Notes: a model not told the origin generated them from the sequence alone. A stretch of 64,000 nt of DNA from Pelodera strongyloides (GCA_036852015.1 JAANDG010000385.1:1-64000); one strand, 5' to 3'; counted from the stretch's first letter, positions 10,651-24,387 are shown. Program-made: numbers and translations.

Positions 10651-13066
10651 TCTACAAAATCAAAGTGCTAAAAAAGTATATAACAAAACCCCTCTCTATT
10701 GTTTCCTATCGTAGGGTGCACTTGTCTTCCGGCCGCTAACTTTGTCCCATAATTGTGACAATTGTCTATTTCTCTCTCTCTCTGGCGCGCGTGTCGGCCG
10801 CGGCATAAGCGCCATTTGACGACTGAAGGAATCTGTCCAATATTTTGACATATTGAGTGCGCAACTGTCGCGCGCGTGACCGTAGCCGCGCTAAGGCACC
10901 GCGGCACAAAAAGGCAAGTGTACACCAATTTATCATAAATCAATCATTTCTTGAAATGGTTGGGCGATTGCTATAGAGTGCTAAGCCGACAACTGGGAAC
11001 AGAGTGGTGGCAATGTGCCAAATGTTACAGTACTTGGACTTTGCTAAGATAGAACAGTATTTGAAGTGATACCGTAACTGATGTGGCAGAAAGTTTTGAC
11101 TATTGACTGTATTAATAACTGTGGCGCATTACACATACACTCTAGCATTCAGAAGTTCAGACAGAGAAACCAAACTTTAGTTCGAATAAGAATTTTGCTG
11201 CGAACTAAGTTTATAGGTAAGAATAGTAAAAAAAGTATTAAAGTAATGGGCTCACGCTCAACATTTTTTGTCCTGCGGATGTTGTTTTACTCAGCAATAT
11301 TTAGCTTTGCAATATACGTTTCACGAGCGTGACTTAACGTTGAGACAACGAGCTTCTTTATTCTTCCAGCAGCAGCACGAGCCCAATGTCGATTTCGCTA
11401 TTGATATACGTATTTTTAACTCAAAACTATGGAAATTGTAACATTTCGCTGCTCCCTAAATCCTATCCGTGGCCCATTCCGGGTGACTTATTTGCTGCAA
11501 TTTCCCAGTTTTTGCTGCGGCGCAACAAGAGTTATGTCTATGACACAACCAGGAGATATGTTCCCGATCCCGGGAGCCTCCTCCCAAAACTAATCTCCCT
11601 ACTAACACTCCCGAACCAACTGCTCCACATCTCAACTGATATTAGATAATGATGAAAGGTAGAGAGTTGGAGGGAGACGACGTTAGAGAGCCTAGAGAAC
11701 ACAGAGAACGGTGAGACACAGATTGTTAGGCGACAAGGGTGTGATATGAAGGAAAGATGATGAAGCTTTGGTATTTCGTCAAAACAATGAACGCCGACGA
11801 GAGGGATGAGGAGAGAGTGTGCTATTCTGGAGACTCAAAGAAGACAGAGATGCGGAGAGATAGCGGTGATTAGTGGATGATAAATATCAAATGCTGAACG
11901 TTGTTTCGCGAAAATGATCCTCAGGTGACAACAAACTATCGATCATTGAAATATAATGTGTCCGGGGTGTACGGTATATGACATAAAATAGAATACCGTA
12001 GTGGTTGTTGTCGATATGACGATATTACTACGGTATACAGTAAAACTCCTGTCCCGGCTTTCCCAAGTTCCTCCTAGATGGAAAGGTTTCAGAATAATTT
12101 ATATGGCCTGTATACTCTATTTTCATTGACATTGTGAACGTTTCACATTTCGGCGGAGAATATCGCACCAAATGGGAACTCGGACTGTTTCACTAAAGAT
12201 TTATCTAGTTGCTATGTGGTAGTTTCAAATTCGTAAACGTTTCTGCCTGTTAGCGACTAATTATTGCGACACATTATATTCAATTGTAGCATAATGTACC
12301 ACTGTTTAGCAAAGTGGTCAACTATTACCTAACCTTTGGTGTCGTAAATACAAGAAATACGTAACTTGTGACAAAAGGGTCACCAACAACGAAGCACACC
12401 ACAAGGTGATTGTTCGCTTGTTTTTGTTTCTCTAAGTCTGTTAACTCGCCTCTAACCTCCTTGTAAATCGAGATTAATATATTCGTTTTACTTGGAAGCT
12501 ATGTTCAAATATACGAAACGGGACACAGTGGCAAATTTTTAGGTAGTCTTGGGTATTTTAGGTTGTCAGCCGTGACTTTTCAATGGTCCCACGATTCAGG
12601 AGTCCCAAGGGTCCTAAGCCCCAAGGACCCTAAAAACCCAAGATATCAATATCAATAGTTTGATATTCGTTCCCCGTGCAGGTCATAACAGTTGCTGGAG
12701 ACGAAAATGTTAAAACGGTTGATGTCCCAAAAGCTATTAATCTTTTGATGGGCTTTCCGACCCGTTGGAGGTGCTGAGACCCAGCATTAGAAGGATGAGA
12801 AGAACTAAGAAGAACTGAGGAATGGCCACTCATAACGATACGCCGCCGAGTCATTAACATTGTTGCTTTATATATAATTGGCTGAAGGGTACTGTAGTCT
12901 TTGAAGTCCCTAGATCTGTTTGTTGTTCATGTTCGTTGCCCTTGTCTTTACTTTTTTATCTGAATTTTCATAGAAGTATGAATTACTCACAGTCATTACA
13001 TAACTTCTTGTTTTATATAACTTACTGAAGAGTACTGTATTTCTCTTCACCACTCAATGAACGAGC
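10651..13066. other. Intergenic, no gene seen
   Basis: A GC-rich block at about 10785-10905 (GCGCGC, GGCCGCGG, CCGCGGCAC words, partly inverted) may be a decayed element. No coding exon chain was found; frames at 11081-11332 and 11386-11649 lack any recognisable domain. Confidence 0.5.
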
Positions 13067-13248
13067 TTAAAGCGAAATACGGGCCGTTTTTGAAATGCAT
13101 CGTGGATAACTGAATTCTTACGTATTTATGCTAATTCGCTTGAATTTAGTTCGATTTTTTATTATAATTTATGTTCATTTGCATAAGCTGCATAAGAATG
13201 ATTGTCTACTCGGTGTGTTTCAAAAACCGGCCGGTATTTCGCGTTAAA
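13067..13248. mobile_element. Palindromic MITE, family A, copy 4
   Basis: TTAAAGCGAAATACGGGCCG to CGGCCGGTATTTCGCGTTAA, with the core TTCATTTGCATAAGCTGCAT. Confidence 0.8.
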
Positions 13249-13564
13249 CTCTTATTCCGTTCATTTGATAAGTTTGGTAACTTTTCTATGCGTTTACAAT
13301 GTTTATTTGCCTCATTTATTCAAGTTGTGTCTTGGTGTCGTAATACAAGAATACTTCTAAGGTACTAGGGCCTCACCATATTTTACGTATTAACCTAAGT
13401 CCCTCGTTATGCAAATCCAACTCCTAAGCTCAAGTTTATCCCATTCTCCCGCATCTTATATCGTTATGCCTCCTTCATCCCTTCATATAATACATACCAT
13501 TGTTGTACCCTTAATGAGTAAATGGTGTTCCATGGCGCTGAGGAGCACTCATACAATTATACAC

Positions 13565-13632
13565 ATTGAATCCCTTCTCTCTGTCTCTCTCTCGTTCTCT
13601 CTCCTTCTCTCTCTCCCCCCTCTCTCTCACTC
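13565..13632. repeat. CT-rich simple repeat
   Basis: (CT)n with CCCCCC and TTCTC interruptions. Confidence 0.85.
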
Positions 13633-13930
13633 TCTTTGTAACAACAACAACGAGGCTAATTGTAATTATAGTTCTAGATGTACGACATAACTGTCATATG
13701 GCGCCTGGAATTGCCCCACACAGATGCCCGTGTGTTTCTCTCGCAGCTTTTGTAGTTATTATTGTTGACATCAACATATGAGACGAAAGCCAAAACAAAC
13801 AGTAATTAGAGCCAATTAATGGGGTAATTGATGGGTATTGATATTCTTACTATGCATATGTGATTAGAGAGAAGCTTGTCATTCTTTATCATACGTTGAA
13901 ATGATTAGAATTTATGAATGTAAGCTGTGA

Positions 13931-13983
13931 TGAGAGAGAGAGAGGGTGGAGAGAGGGAGAGAGAAGGAGAGAGAGAAGGAGAT
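13931..13983. repeat. GA-rich simple repeat
   Basis: (GA)n with GGTGG and AAGG interruptions. Confidence 0.85.
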
Positions 13984-14820
13984 TAGAGATTTGTGGTCAA
14001 GAAAAAAATTAATAAGTTGTGCCATAGATTCTGGGTCCTATGACAAAGGGCCAATTTCCGATTACTCCTATTTAGTCGCTTTTTGTGCCCAGATCGGAAT
14101 AGTATGACATTAGCAAGGATATTGCAAATTCATCATCTCGTCTCCCGAGCCTTGTCATCTATGCTAATTTGGTATTTTGCATGCACTGATCGGGAACTAT
14201 GATATCCACGTATACGTAGAAAATGAGTGGAGTTTTTGTTTTTATGTAGGTACATAACATAACACATAACAAAGCCGTTGAAAACGTGCGTACCTTCGCT
14301 GTTGAGTACAACATTTTCTCTCTCACTCTTTTCCTCTCTCCGCTCTCTATCTCTGCGTCTACCTGAGACTCTGTTATATGTTATGCAAGCCATAAGAAGA
14401 GGAATAAAGCAGCACCTTGTGTGACCTGTGCCAATGAGCTAGCAGGCTCACCTAATTTTACTAAACTTCAACCATCTGTTCCATAGGATTCAGGATTAAA
14501 TATTAATTCCAATAACTTCTCATCAACATTTGCCCTTCCCCCTCACAATAATTGCCTTTGGTCACGCATTCGCCGGCAATTCGTTTTCAAAATCGAAACG
14601 ATTTGTATGAAATGGCCTCAAAGCGATAAGCCTTTACTCATTAGCTAGTCGGGTTAGCCGGACACACTTCCGCTCGAGATAGCACTGACTTCCGAGAGAC
14701 GACGACGTCGAAGTCGACGAGGTAGTAGTCAGAATCAGGAGAGCAGAGACATCTACCCTTATAGAATTCATCCCAGTCATCAGATTGATGTACGCCTTTG
14801 GTAATGAAAAATTATAACGA

Positions 14821-14882
14821 AAGAGAGAGAGATAGGGAGAGAGAGAGGGAGAGAGAAAGGGAGAGAGGGAGAGAGAGAGAAG
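14821..14882. repeat. GA-rich simple repeat
   Basis: (GA)n with GGGA interruptions. Confidence 0.85.
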
Positions 14883-15068
14883 GTCAAAATGAAATAGTAA
14901 AGTTGATATGCTTCTACATAAACGGATAGCGAAACGGAATCACATTAGCTAACAATAATTAGATTCAGCTAGATGGCTATCAAATATAACATCAAATAAT
15001 GTCCTGAAATTCCATAACGCCGCCCACAAGTATTATGCGACCAAAAATTTACATATGCTTGTTCTACA

Positions 15069-15122
15069 GGGAATCGAACTCGAGCCTTTAGCTTACCAGT
15101 CTATCTATATACTCAGTCCGTG
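15069..15122 (-). repeat. tRNA-like relic (B-box side)
   Basis: On the - strand GAGTTCGATTCCC is an excellent B box, preceded by a weak A-box-like stretch about 40 bases upstream. No full cloverleaf can be drawn. Confidence 0.42.
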
Positions 15123-15841
15123 AAGAGTTTTACATTCTATCTTTACAGTTGTGCCAAGCCTGCTTTTCAAAACTCATACCGTAGTTTAATACATTTACCT
15201 TAGTTCTACCCAGTTTCCATAGTAACCATAAGTCTACGCTGCGCCTATAGACAGCCTATCTACCGTAGTCGGCCCTTTTATCCGTCCCGCTCTTCAAACC
15301 TCTCAATTATGAGTGGCCTATATCATAACCGGCTGGCAGCAAGTTGGTGTCTGCACTCTCTCGATTATTAGAGCTCTCTCGTCGGATTAGATATGACATG
15401 GGAAAACTACCGTATATTTATGAGCTTTATATACATAGGACACGTAGTTCCAACTGCATTCCCACTGTACTATATGCAAATGTATGTTCCCTTCTGCGCT
15501 GTTCAAGCACAGAATAGAACAAAATTTGCATATAATACATGGAAGTGCAGAGACCCATCACACGTTGCAAAAGCACGCGCCTTCATTAAAGATGTGCCGT
15601 TATAATATAGTTCCTGTTGTGCGTGAGAAGCTAATACCGGAAGTGGTCCCAACATGATAAGAGGGTTATATTTAGTGTAAGGGTAGGAAATTAAACGACC
15701 GCATATTTAAATTGCTTCATTGGAGACATGAATGGGTCAGGCCCATACATATTTTCCAACGTACATATGTTTCAAAAACCTGCTGTTATACCACTTTAGC
15801 GATAAGCTGTGCTGATTTTTTTCTGCGTAGAAAAAACATGA

Positions 15842-16012
15842 TCAAAACGTCCGGTATTTGAAACATATATTGGAGAACGGGTTCCTCCTAGTTGTATGGA
15901 AATGAATATAATTAGACTAGGATGTATCGCGCATTTATTTGCATACACACCATGGAAATGCAGCGTCCAACGTACATATGTTTAAAAAACCGGCTGTTAA
16001 AACACTTTAGCG
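15842..16012. mobile_element. Decayed palindromic element with CCGG..TTTGAAAC ends
   Basis: AAACGTCCGGTATTTGAAAC at the left and CATATGTTTAAAAAACCGGC at the right form imperfect inverted ends. The core has ATTTATTTGCATAC. A second right-end-like copy lies just upstream at about 15762-15800. Confidence 0.5.
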
Positions 16013-16456
16013 ATTAAGTCAAAGTGAATGTGTTTTGGAAAAAAAAAGAAACTTTTTTCTAATTTTAAAGGGATTGCGTCGTTTGTCTCAAAGACTCAAA
16101 GTGTTATGTTTTATTTTTATGGTTATCTATAAAGTTATCAACGGTCCAAAATACTAAGATAAACTACTCGTTTGTACCAAAATATCAGCACATAGGGCAA
16201 TTAATGTCCTAATTATATCACATTATATGCGTAAAATCGGGTTATATTCGTGTGGCTGCCCCTGCGTATCCCTTTGCTGTTGCGCTCTCAGTTGTAGCAA
16301 AACACTTAATTGCCCAATAAAAATTTAGCGCTGAGATGGCAAAACGCGACAGCTAAAGAGACACATAAACATTTGCTCTTCTTTTTTATTTGACCGCGCT
16401 TACTGAATTACTGTTTTTTTCTGGGATTTTTGTATTGCGCTTGGACATTCTGTCTA

Positions 16457-16500
16457 TTAAAGCGAAATGCCGGCCGGTTTTTGAAACACATCGAATGCAC
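16457..16500. mobile_element. Solo terminal repeat of family A MITE
   Basis: TTAAAGCGAAATGCCGGCCG and TTTTTGAAACACATCGA match the left end of family A, but no partner end follows within 250 bp. Confidence 0.6.
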
Positions 16501-18315
16501 TGTAGCTAGATTCTTTTACAAATGCATTATTGGTTGCTTTTGAATTGTGTTGTTCTCTGAGCACAAGCCGGGCAAAAAAAAAGGCAAAAAAAAAAAAAAA
16601 AGTTCTCTGAGCAAAAATTTCACATTTTTTATTCACAATGTTTCACTGTATGAATTTATTTTGATATTATATGCTTTTCAAGTTACAGAACCTTTCGAAA
16701 AGACTTGCGTTTGTGTTCGATATATTCCTAATATAGTCACTTAATTTTTCACTTGCCCACGTCTCAGTGTATCTTCTAACTAAATAATGACAAATTCAAA
16801 CTGCCATTTTGTAATGTTTGTTACCTTTTATGTCCCGAGCCCAGCCCTAACTTCCTACATTTTCAGAGTTATGGAAAATATCTTCCTTTGTATAATCTCT
16901 ATTTACATCAAACAAATCGCGTGTTGCTTTGCGTGCGCGCTACGCGCTGCTCCCATTTTTTATGGGTTCACCTTTCGTGAATAATTTTATGGCCAGGTGA
17001 TTGGAAAAAAGCAGTGGAATCTTTGGAAAAACTAGGGAAAAAATGATAAACAAGGTCACATGTCGTATTTCTTTATTTCGCATTTAGAAGTGTCTACATG
17101 TAATTATAGGAATTGTGGAAATTAATACATTATAAATACACTATAAACACTTAGGTTATCCTTTGACAGTGACAGTATACGTATACATTTTACGCGTTCG
17201 TAGTTAGTATCTATAAGTATTGCGTTACTTGAGTTTAACAAGAACGTTACATTACGCGCACCAATGCTAACAATACTAATATAGTACTTTTTTATACACC
17301 AATAAAATCACGATTTTTCATCGAACTATTATAAACCATATCAAGCAGATACGCGTATTCCCCCAGGAAAGTAATAAATTGGTTTTAACACTTTTCTATT
17401 CTCGTTATTTTCTCAAGGTTACTGTACTTAAAAGTCATACTCTGAAATCCCCCATCATCCCCCGGCCAAAAGCCACTAAATATAATTTTCTGCAAAGTAT
17501 TCGCACTTGGCCAAAAAAAGTGTGCCAAAACTCGTTTGGCCATAAATCTATGGAAAGATGGGCCCCACGGCCCCATGGACGACTTTCATTAATTTTAATG
17601 CCCTAAAATGTGCTCACATTTCAATCATTTGGCGTAAATTTTATTTCATCTGCGCCCCGAACCGATATGGCCTAGGCCCTATATATGGGATATGGCCATG
17701 ATGGGCCCAAAATTGGTATGCGCCCTAGTTTGGTCGTCTATCATCAGAAGCGGAGGATTTTTTGACTGGCTAATGGGTAATATGGTAGAAATTGGAATAT
17801 AGAGTCGTTTTGTAGTTTATAGTTTGGTGGATCACTTGGAGGGATTTGACAATGAGAGTTGAAAGACTATGACTATAGAAACGTATAATATACAATAACT
17901 TGATGATTAATATTTCTGGGAGACAAACATCAGCTACCGTAGATGTAGATGTGGTTTCTTTGATTAACATGTACCAGACGGCTGTCGCCGCCTGAGGCGA
18001 CTTTCCAATACTTCAAGGTTCAAAATGCAGGAACAATGAGCACACTCATGTGAAACGTTTGCAATGTATATTGAAAAAATAATGCAACGATTTCGTTTGC
18101 TCAAAACTGAGCTCCGATTCTCCTTTTATAGCCTTTAGATATACTAATTTGCTTGTCGGAATTTCGTTGCGAACATCCAAGCCGTCCAACTCTTCTCCTT
18201 GATATACTCTTATCTTGCAGCTAGACTAGAAGTAGCTGCCTTATTTTTTACTCCTCTTATCGTTAGTTGTCCTTCTTACCGCGTATATCGCCAAGGGCAC
18301 ATCTTTCCACATACC
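16501..18315. other. Intergenic, no gene seen
   Basis: AT-rich, with no supported gene or RNA. A15 and A9 runs occur near 16575-16602. Confidence 0.55.
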
Positions 18316-18470
18316 TTTAAAGCAGTACTGTATCTACTCTGGCAAATTTGCATAAGATACGCATATGTATCCTATGCAAATTTTTACGCCCGTCCGAACC
18401 TTCCGGCACCAAATTTGCACAGGATGCATAGGATATGCGTATGGTTCCCAAGGTACAATACTGCTTTAAA
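18316..18470. mobile_element. Palindromic MITE, family B, copy 1
   Basis: TTTAAAGCAGTACTGTATCT at the left is inverted as GGTACAATACTGCTTTAAA at the right. Both arms carry AAATTTGCATA-like octamer sequences and ATCCTATGCAAATT. About 155 bp. Confidence 0.75.
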
Positions 18471-18800
18471 ATATCAACGCATCAAAATCATGACCTACGC
18501 AGATGCCCCTTTATACTTTCCAATTTAATTTGCCTCCCCAGCCGTTCCCCGCTCAAAACTGCCAATCATGAACAATAAATTTTAAAGCTCCCGCTCATGG
18601 AATTGCATAAATCGTTAGGTTCTCAGGGCCCTCTTTTCACTACGCGAGAATACTCTTTCCGGACGGCTGCACCAAGTTATAATTAAAAAGTTTTCCTGAA
18701 GAAGATTGTAGACAGAAGGAAGCGCTCAGATAGGGGTTATAATTAAAACTTTGACTTGGGCATCAAACCGCACTGCATCCTGTATAGTTATTGGTTGTGA

Positions 18801-18802
<2 letters not shown>

Positions 18803-18843
<41 letters not shown>

Positions 18844-18888
18844 TAGAGAGAGAGTGAGAGTGAGAGAGAGTGAGAGAGAGAGTGAGAG
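18803..18888. repeat. GA simple repeat
   Basis: About 36 bp of near-perfect (GA)n followed by GAGT-interrupted units. Confidence 0.9.
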
Positions 18889-19608
18889 ATGAATATAGAA
18901 ATGTATACAAAGAAGAGAATTAAAAAGGAAGGGAATGTGATAGTATTATTCCAACCAAAAAGTTGCAAGTTAACCAAAAACCCCAACAAAACGTACACTT
19001 CTTTCCCTATATCGGTAACTACACACGGGTAATTGTTGATATGGCTGATAAGCAAATGGCATTGATCAATTTGTCATATATTTCATCTCTAATGCAATGT
19101 TGTGACACTATTTTATGTGTTGTAGAACAATCGGGGCGACCGATGCCATTTTGGATTTCTTTGAAGTCGCCACATACAAAAGGGCACTAAATGGGCAATG
19201 ACCTATTCAAAACTGCCATAGCGCCACCGATGATTATCACAAAGAAGCGGTGGCATTTTTGTAATTTGATAAGATATGCGAATTTTTTTGGTATGCAAAT
19301 TTCTTACTGGATCTAGTAGTGCCCAAGACCAAGACTTGAATGTATAATTTCCTACTTTATTTGAATCGAGTTCTCTGGTTTCCAGAAAATTTACTAATAC
19401 CTTTTTCCCGGATTTAACTAAAAAATTTTGTCTGTAGATAAATAGTGTGAACATAGATGGTTTCCACCACTTTTTGTTTATATTTTCCTCTATTTATATT
19501 CTGCGCGTAATATTTGAAATTTGACACTTGCGACTGTTTTGAGTGCAGAAATGATGCTCTGAGAGGCAGTAGTGATTTGTAACGGTGATACTTGCCCCTT
19601 ACCAGACC

Positions 19609-19866
19609 CCAATTATATAATGCAGCAAAGTTTGTTTCTTTAGTTGTTTCTTTATTTGTTTGTTTATTTGGTTGTGACATGTGCGTTACGCAAAATAGAG
19701 ATTTCCCAATTACATAAAACATCAAAGTTTGTTTCATTATTTGTTTGTTTGTTTTGTTGTGACATGCGCGTTACGCAAAATAGAGATTTCCCAATTACAT
19801 AAAACATCAAAGTTTGTTTCATTATTTGTTTGTTTGTTTGGTTATGACATGCGCGTTACGTAATAT
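19609..19866. repeat. 85-bp tandem repeat, about 3 copies
   Basis: The marker GACATG(T/C)GCGTTACG occurs at 19676, 19761 and 19846, spacing 85. Each unit has TTTGTTTG runs, GCAAAATAGAGATTTCCCAA and TACATAAAACATCAAAG. The last copy is truncated and diverged. Confidence 0.85.
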
Positions 19867-19920
19867 AGAGATATTTTCCGCTCCGGAACTGCACAGGAAT
19901 GTGCGTACCTTTTTACAGGA

Positions 19921-19949
19921 TCAAAACCACGTGCCATACCGCTTTAACT
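19921..19949. mobile_element. Solo terminal repeat of family D MITE
   Basis: TCAAAACCACGTGCCATACC followed by GCTTTAA is the right end of family D. The matching left end is not clear. Confidence 0.5.
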
Positions 19950-20317
19950 ATATCATTATCAGTTCTAATTAGTCTTCGCATGCACAAAAGGCGAAATATC
20001 ACGATGACGTCGCGTCTCCGCTCCATCCAATGAATAATAAAACAAAACAAAAAAATGTTTTGCCGAATCTGTTTTGTTCCGTACTAATTGGTGGAAAAGA
20101 CATGTTTCCCTCTAAACGTCCCGCAATAGTTGTATAATTCGGCGAAAGTCAATATATAAGAAGACATAGGTACAAGCCCCCGTTTATTACAAGTATACTT
20201 TACGCAAATTTTTCACCGACTATATGCTAATTGCAGAGGATTACTGTATATTCAATAATTTAGGTGGGTTTAGAGTCATTACTACCAGCGACGCCCTACT
20301 TTCTGCTAAAAGAAGTG

Positions 20318-20734
20318 TTAAAGGGTCAGGCCCATTTCAAATGACCCCTATTTTTGATGATTCCATCTTATTCTTTATGTCAAATATAGTAGGACACGAT
20401 ATTTTTCTAATTCTCAAGCGCAAAATTCACGCAGTATTCAGCAATTTACCATGGCCAGTCATACCCAGCTATTTATCGCAGTTGTCACGGCCCTTCGCTC
20501 TAATTGGGCAATATGCTCTATTGGGCGTGGCAATTGCGATATTGGCCAATTAGAGCGAAGGGGCGTGACAACTGCGATAAATAGTTGGGTATGACTGTCA
20601 ATGGTAAATTGCTGAATACTGCGTGACTTTTGCGTTTGAAAATTAGAAAAATATCGTATCCTACTATATTTGACATAAAGAATAAGATGGAATCATCAGA
20701 AATAGGGGTCATTTGAAATGGGCCTGACCCTTTA
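20318..20734. mobile_element. 417-bp giant hairpin element (family C)
   Basis: The left arm starts TTAAAGGGTCAGGCCCATTT and runs to about 20515. The right arm (about 20535-20734) is its reverse complement with scattered changes and ends GGGCCTGACCCTTTAAA. The arms are about 200 bp with a loop of about 20 bases. No coding frame spans it. Transcripts through it would form long double-stranded RNA. It shares its right TTTAAA with the next element. Confidence 0.88.
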
Positions 20735-20896
20735 AAGCAGTATTGTACCTACTTTTGGGAAATTTGCATATGGTACGCAGATCCTAGGTATCCTATGTAA
20801 ATGTGGTGCCGGAAGCTTCGGACGGGCACCAAAAGGATACATAGGAAATGCGAATCATATGCAAATTTTCCCAAAGTAGGTACAATACTGCTTTAA
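20731..20896. mobile_element. Palindromic MITE, family B, copy 2
   Basis: TTTAAAGCAGTATTGTACCT at the left is inverted as AGGTACAATACTGCTTTAA at the right; arms about 70 bp. ATTTGCATA occurs in each arm. It abuts the family C hairpin. Confidence 0.82.
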
Positions 20897-23556
20897 GTTG
20901 TTAATACTAGGTATCTTTTCAGAAACAATATGTGCAATATTTATGTTTCAAAAAAATGCGCTCTCTCATACTCTCACATACCACCTTTCCACGTTCTAAT
21001 GTCAACCTTACCCAGTCATATTAATAAGTGACATAAGGCATTGATAATAAAACTGATGTTATCAGCTTTGTCACTTGGTCGTATTGATGTTCCAGTAACT
21101 CAATGTTGTAATTGAAACGTTTCTCAAAGAAATACATAGTTTTTACCCTTTTCTACAACCTTTTGTCTTAGAAACCTTAGAAATAACATGTTTTTCATAA
21201 AATGTCACTTCTTCAAAACACGCGGAATGGAACTGTCCCACCATAAATAAGTTGCCTAACTAAGTTAATTTCAAACCCACAGCGACATGTGAAATAAGTG
21301 CCCCTTGCATTATGTCCCAGAGAAGTTTACCGTAAGGGGATAAGGTTATTAGTGGTAATGGTATAAGGCTAGGCAACTGGTGTTGTTTCCTAAGTCCCAA
21401 AAAAGACGCCGCTTAAGTTGCTCGTGTTTGATACAATGGTACCCAACTGGTAATAGTACCATGGTGGCCCAACCAACTCTTAGCACCAGTCCCCCGCCAG
21501 GTCGCCAGTGTGGTCATTGTTAACAGTATAAAAGGTGTGCAATGGTACCAATGCTAATGGTGCAAGAGTGCCTAATTATCATTCGTGTAAATACTTAACT
21601 TCGAGTCCCCCGACAAGTCGCCACTGTGGCCCTGGATGTCCCAGAGAAGGCCCATTTTGATGTGCCCGCCCCCTTTTGCCCCATCCCAGTTTCATATGGT
21701 TTCAATGATGTGTCCCCCACTTGTGCTTATTCGCGGATTCGTGTTTCAATTTTCTCTCTCTATTTCTCTGTGTCTCCGGTTTTCTCTTTCTCTCGACTTT
21801 CTCTCCCTCTGCCCTCTCTGCTCCATTACCTCTCTGTCACCCTATCTCTCGTCATCAAATTTCCTCTCCATCTCGTGCACCTCATATTTCACGCACTCTC
21901 TCACAGCCCCAAATGTTGACTATTTTGAATTATTGCTTCTGCCACACAATCGCTCCCGGCCCCACAGTCAACATTTATATAAAAATCGAGAAAATTTCAT
22001 TTCCAATATTTGGACTACGGTAGTCGGGCCGGGAAATAGATTATTGAAACGAGGAACTTTTGTTTTTCAACTTAAATTAAATATTGTGATTTGTATATAG
22101 GGTGAGAGATCCGATCTTCTACCAAACCCAGTTGTTGTAGTTTAAATTTGCATACAATGAACAACGTACAATTAGTGCGAACTTGGCCTAGATTTACTTG
22201 GTCAAGTGAAAAAGATCCTTTAAGAAGTTGGAATACGTTGCAAACAATAGTCTTATAGTGAAGGTGATCATCGGCGGTTCCGTATTCTATCAAAACCGTT
22301 CTACGTGTACATTCACCTACTTATTGTAACATATGGCTCACGTTGGATGCAAAATAATCAGCAAACTACAATCCAATACGTGATCTAGGCGTAAAGGTAA
22401 AGCGCCAACGAGACTAGCGCGTACAGCGTCGGCCAAGATTTGGTTCAACATCTCGGCAGTGACAGTTATCTTGTAGTAGCTGCACTCTGGCAAACTTTTT
22501 ATTTGTCAAGTTCTAGGCCAACATAATTGCAAACCGCATGTAATTGCCTGCAATTATCATAATTTGCATAATATAAAAGGAAACGGCTGCGCGCAGACGG
22601 CATGTTCTCCGCAACCTAGGGGCTTGCTCCAAACTATACCCTAATTTTCTCGTTGTATTCCTAGTGGTGCAACCATGGGATGGATGTTACTGCGTAACTG
22701 TTGAAACCGTGTGAAATACGAAACGGAGGAGCTTTTTGGGAACACTTAATCCAGCATAATTATAATTGCTCGGCAAGCGCATGTGTTTGTCATTAGGATG
22801 CGCGTGTCGTTGGTGTAACTCGATATATTGTGATGCGCCTTGAAACCATAACGCGCCTCTTAAGTATGTTGCCAAACACACTTAAATGGATTTACTAACG
22901 GAGAATTATGGTTGTTATTCCTAATAACGGAATATGTAACGCATTGTCAAATTATGGTTCGCCTTACGCTCAGTACATGGTGTTAATCTGTGCGAAAACT
23001 GCGAAAATCATTTATTGTATCATATTCTACTTTAGACACTTTCGCTTTCTGGATCTATTCTTTGTTTTTATATGAAAATAAACTATCGTTACGATTTTTT
23101 GCGTTTGCGTATTGTATGTGTACTTTAGCCTACCCTTTGATTACTGGGCTCTTTTCCAAGTTCCGAAATCTTATCTTTTTAATTTAGGTTTAAATAATAA
23201 ACTTATGGAGACCATTCGATTCTTCTCGGTATTTCGCAGTATATTAAGAACTACCCATGATTTATTCCTTTCCAACTATTATGTTGCATTCCCAAATTAT
23301 TTTCATTTCCCATGTCTTATTCTATATTAAATTTCGCTATCAACGTCCCCATGCCAATATTCAATGTGCGCTTCCCCGAATGATGCACAAAAAGGCGGGA
23401 TTATGAATTGAAGCGCCTACTACGGTAGCTTATATAAGAAGTAGGAAAAGAGGAGCATCTTCGCCCTGAATAGTCATCTCAAAAAAGATCAATATGCTGG
23501 GGAGAGTGGGAGAGTTGAAAGAAGTTAGAGAGCATATTGAGAATAAACTGATGATG

Positions 23557-23635
23557 AGAGGGAAAGAGAGAGAGAAACAGAGAGAGAGGGATATTGAGAG
23601 AAAGAGAGGGTTCGAAAGAAAGAGGGAGAGAGAAG
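23557..23635. repeat. GA-rich simple repeat
   Basis: (GA)n with AAAC, GGGATATT and TTCGAAAG interruptions. Confidence 0.8.
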
Positions 23636-24387
23636 CTGGCATGGACTCCCGGCAGCCGCCCCATATATGGCCTAAGCCCCGCCCATCTGTTGCTCTCCGC
23701 CAGTTATAATCGGTTATGACTGGACTACGGTAGCCGGGCAAGAGATATTATTTCGAATTATGACTTGAGACTACGGTAACTGGGCAAAAGATTCTATTTT
23801 GAAGAAGAAGATATTAGAAATGCGAAAATCTTGTTCATGCAGTGTGTTATTAGATATAGTACTCACAATCAGCAAAGTTGGCTAATCTAATCTAACACTT
23901 AGAAAAAAAATACAATTTGTGTCCAACGCTACGCCTACCTCCTACTTACAATTAGTTTCTTATAAAGACGTTTGTCGTACTCTGGACCTCGGGTTGAAGG
24001 CTGTATACCTGCATACATTGCATAGCCAAGACTGTATAGTAGTATCTGGGCGATCTGGTCCTTTTCTTACTGACTAGGCCTTTCTCTTATTACTCAGTTT
24101 TTTTAATATCCCTGTATTTCTTTGATTCTTCATAAATATTCATTTTCTCCACTCCCCATTTTCCCTATAATATTCTACAGTATACGTTCCCTTCCCCAAA
24201 GATCGTTAAAACTTTTTCCCTGAGTTCCATTGCTTTTTTTTGTGCGCACAGAGGGTCAGGGCGCCGCTCGCTCCTCGCAATAACAATAACCATATCATAA
24301 AGAGCGGGCGGGAAAAACACGGAATCGCAACTCAAAACAGTTGCGATTCGGAGAATTTTATTGTATTACACATTCGGCTGGCGCCTT

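Noticed and set aside
12186..12194. CTGTTTCA, the motif upstream of Caenorhabditis 21U-RNA genes
   Set aside because: Only isolated occurrences were seen (also on the - strand near 61785), so there is no cluster. One 8-mer in 64 kb is expected by chance.
15393..15605. 70-codon + frame
   Set aside because: It overlaps inverted ATTTGCATAT / ATATGCAAAT sequence typical of palindromic elements and ends without exon signals.
21636..22100. 154-codon + frame
   Set aside because: Composition follows the CT-rich tract (S, L, P, F). No domain, and overlapping frames are open for the same reason.
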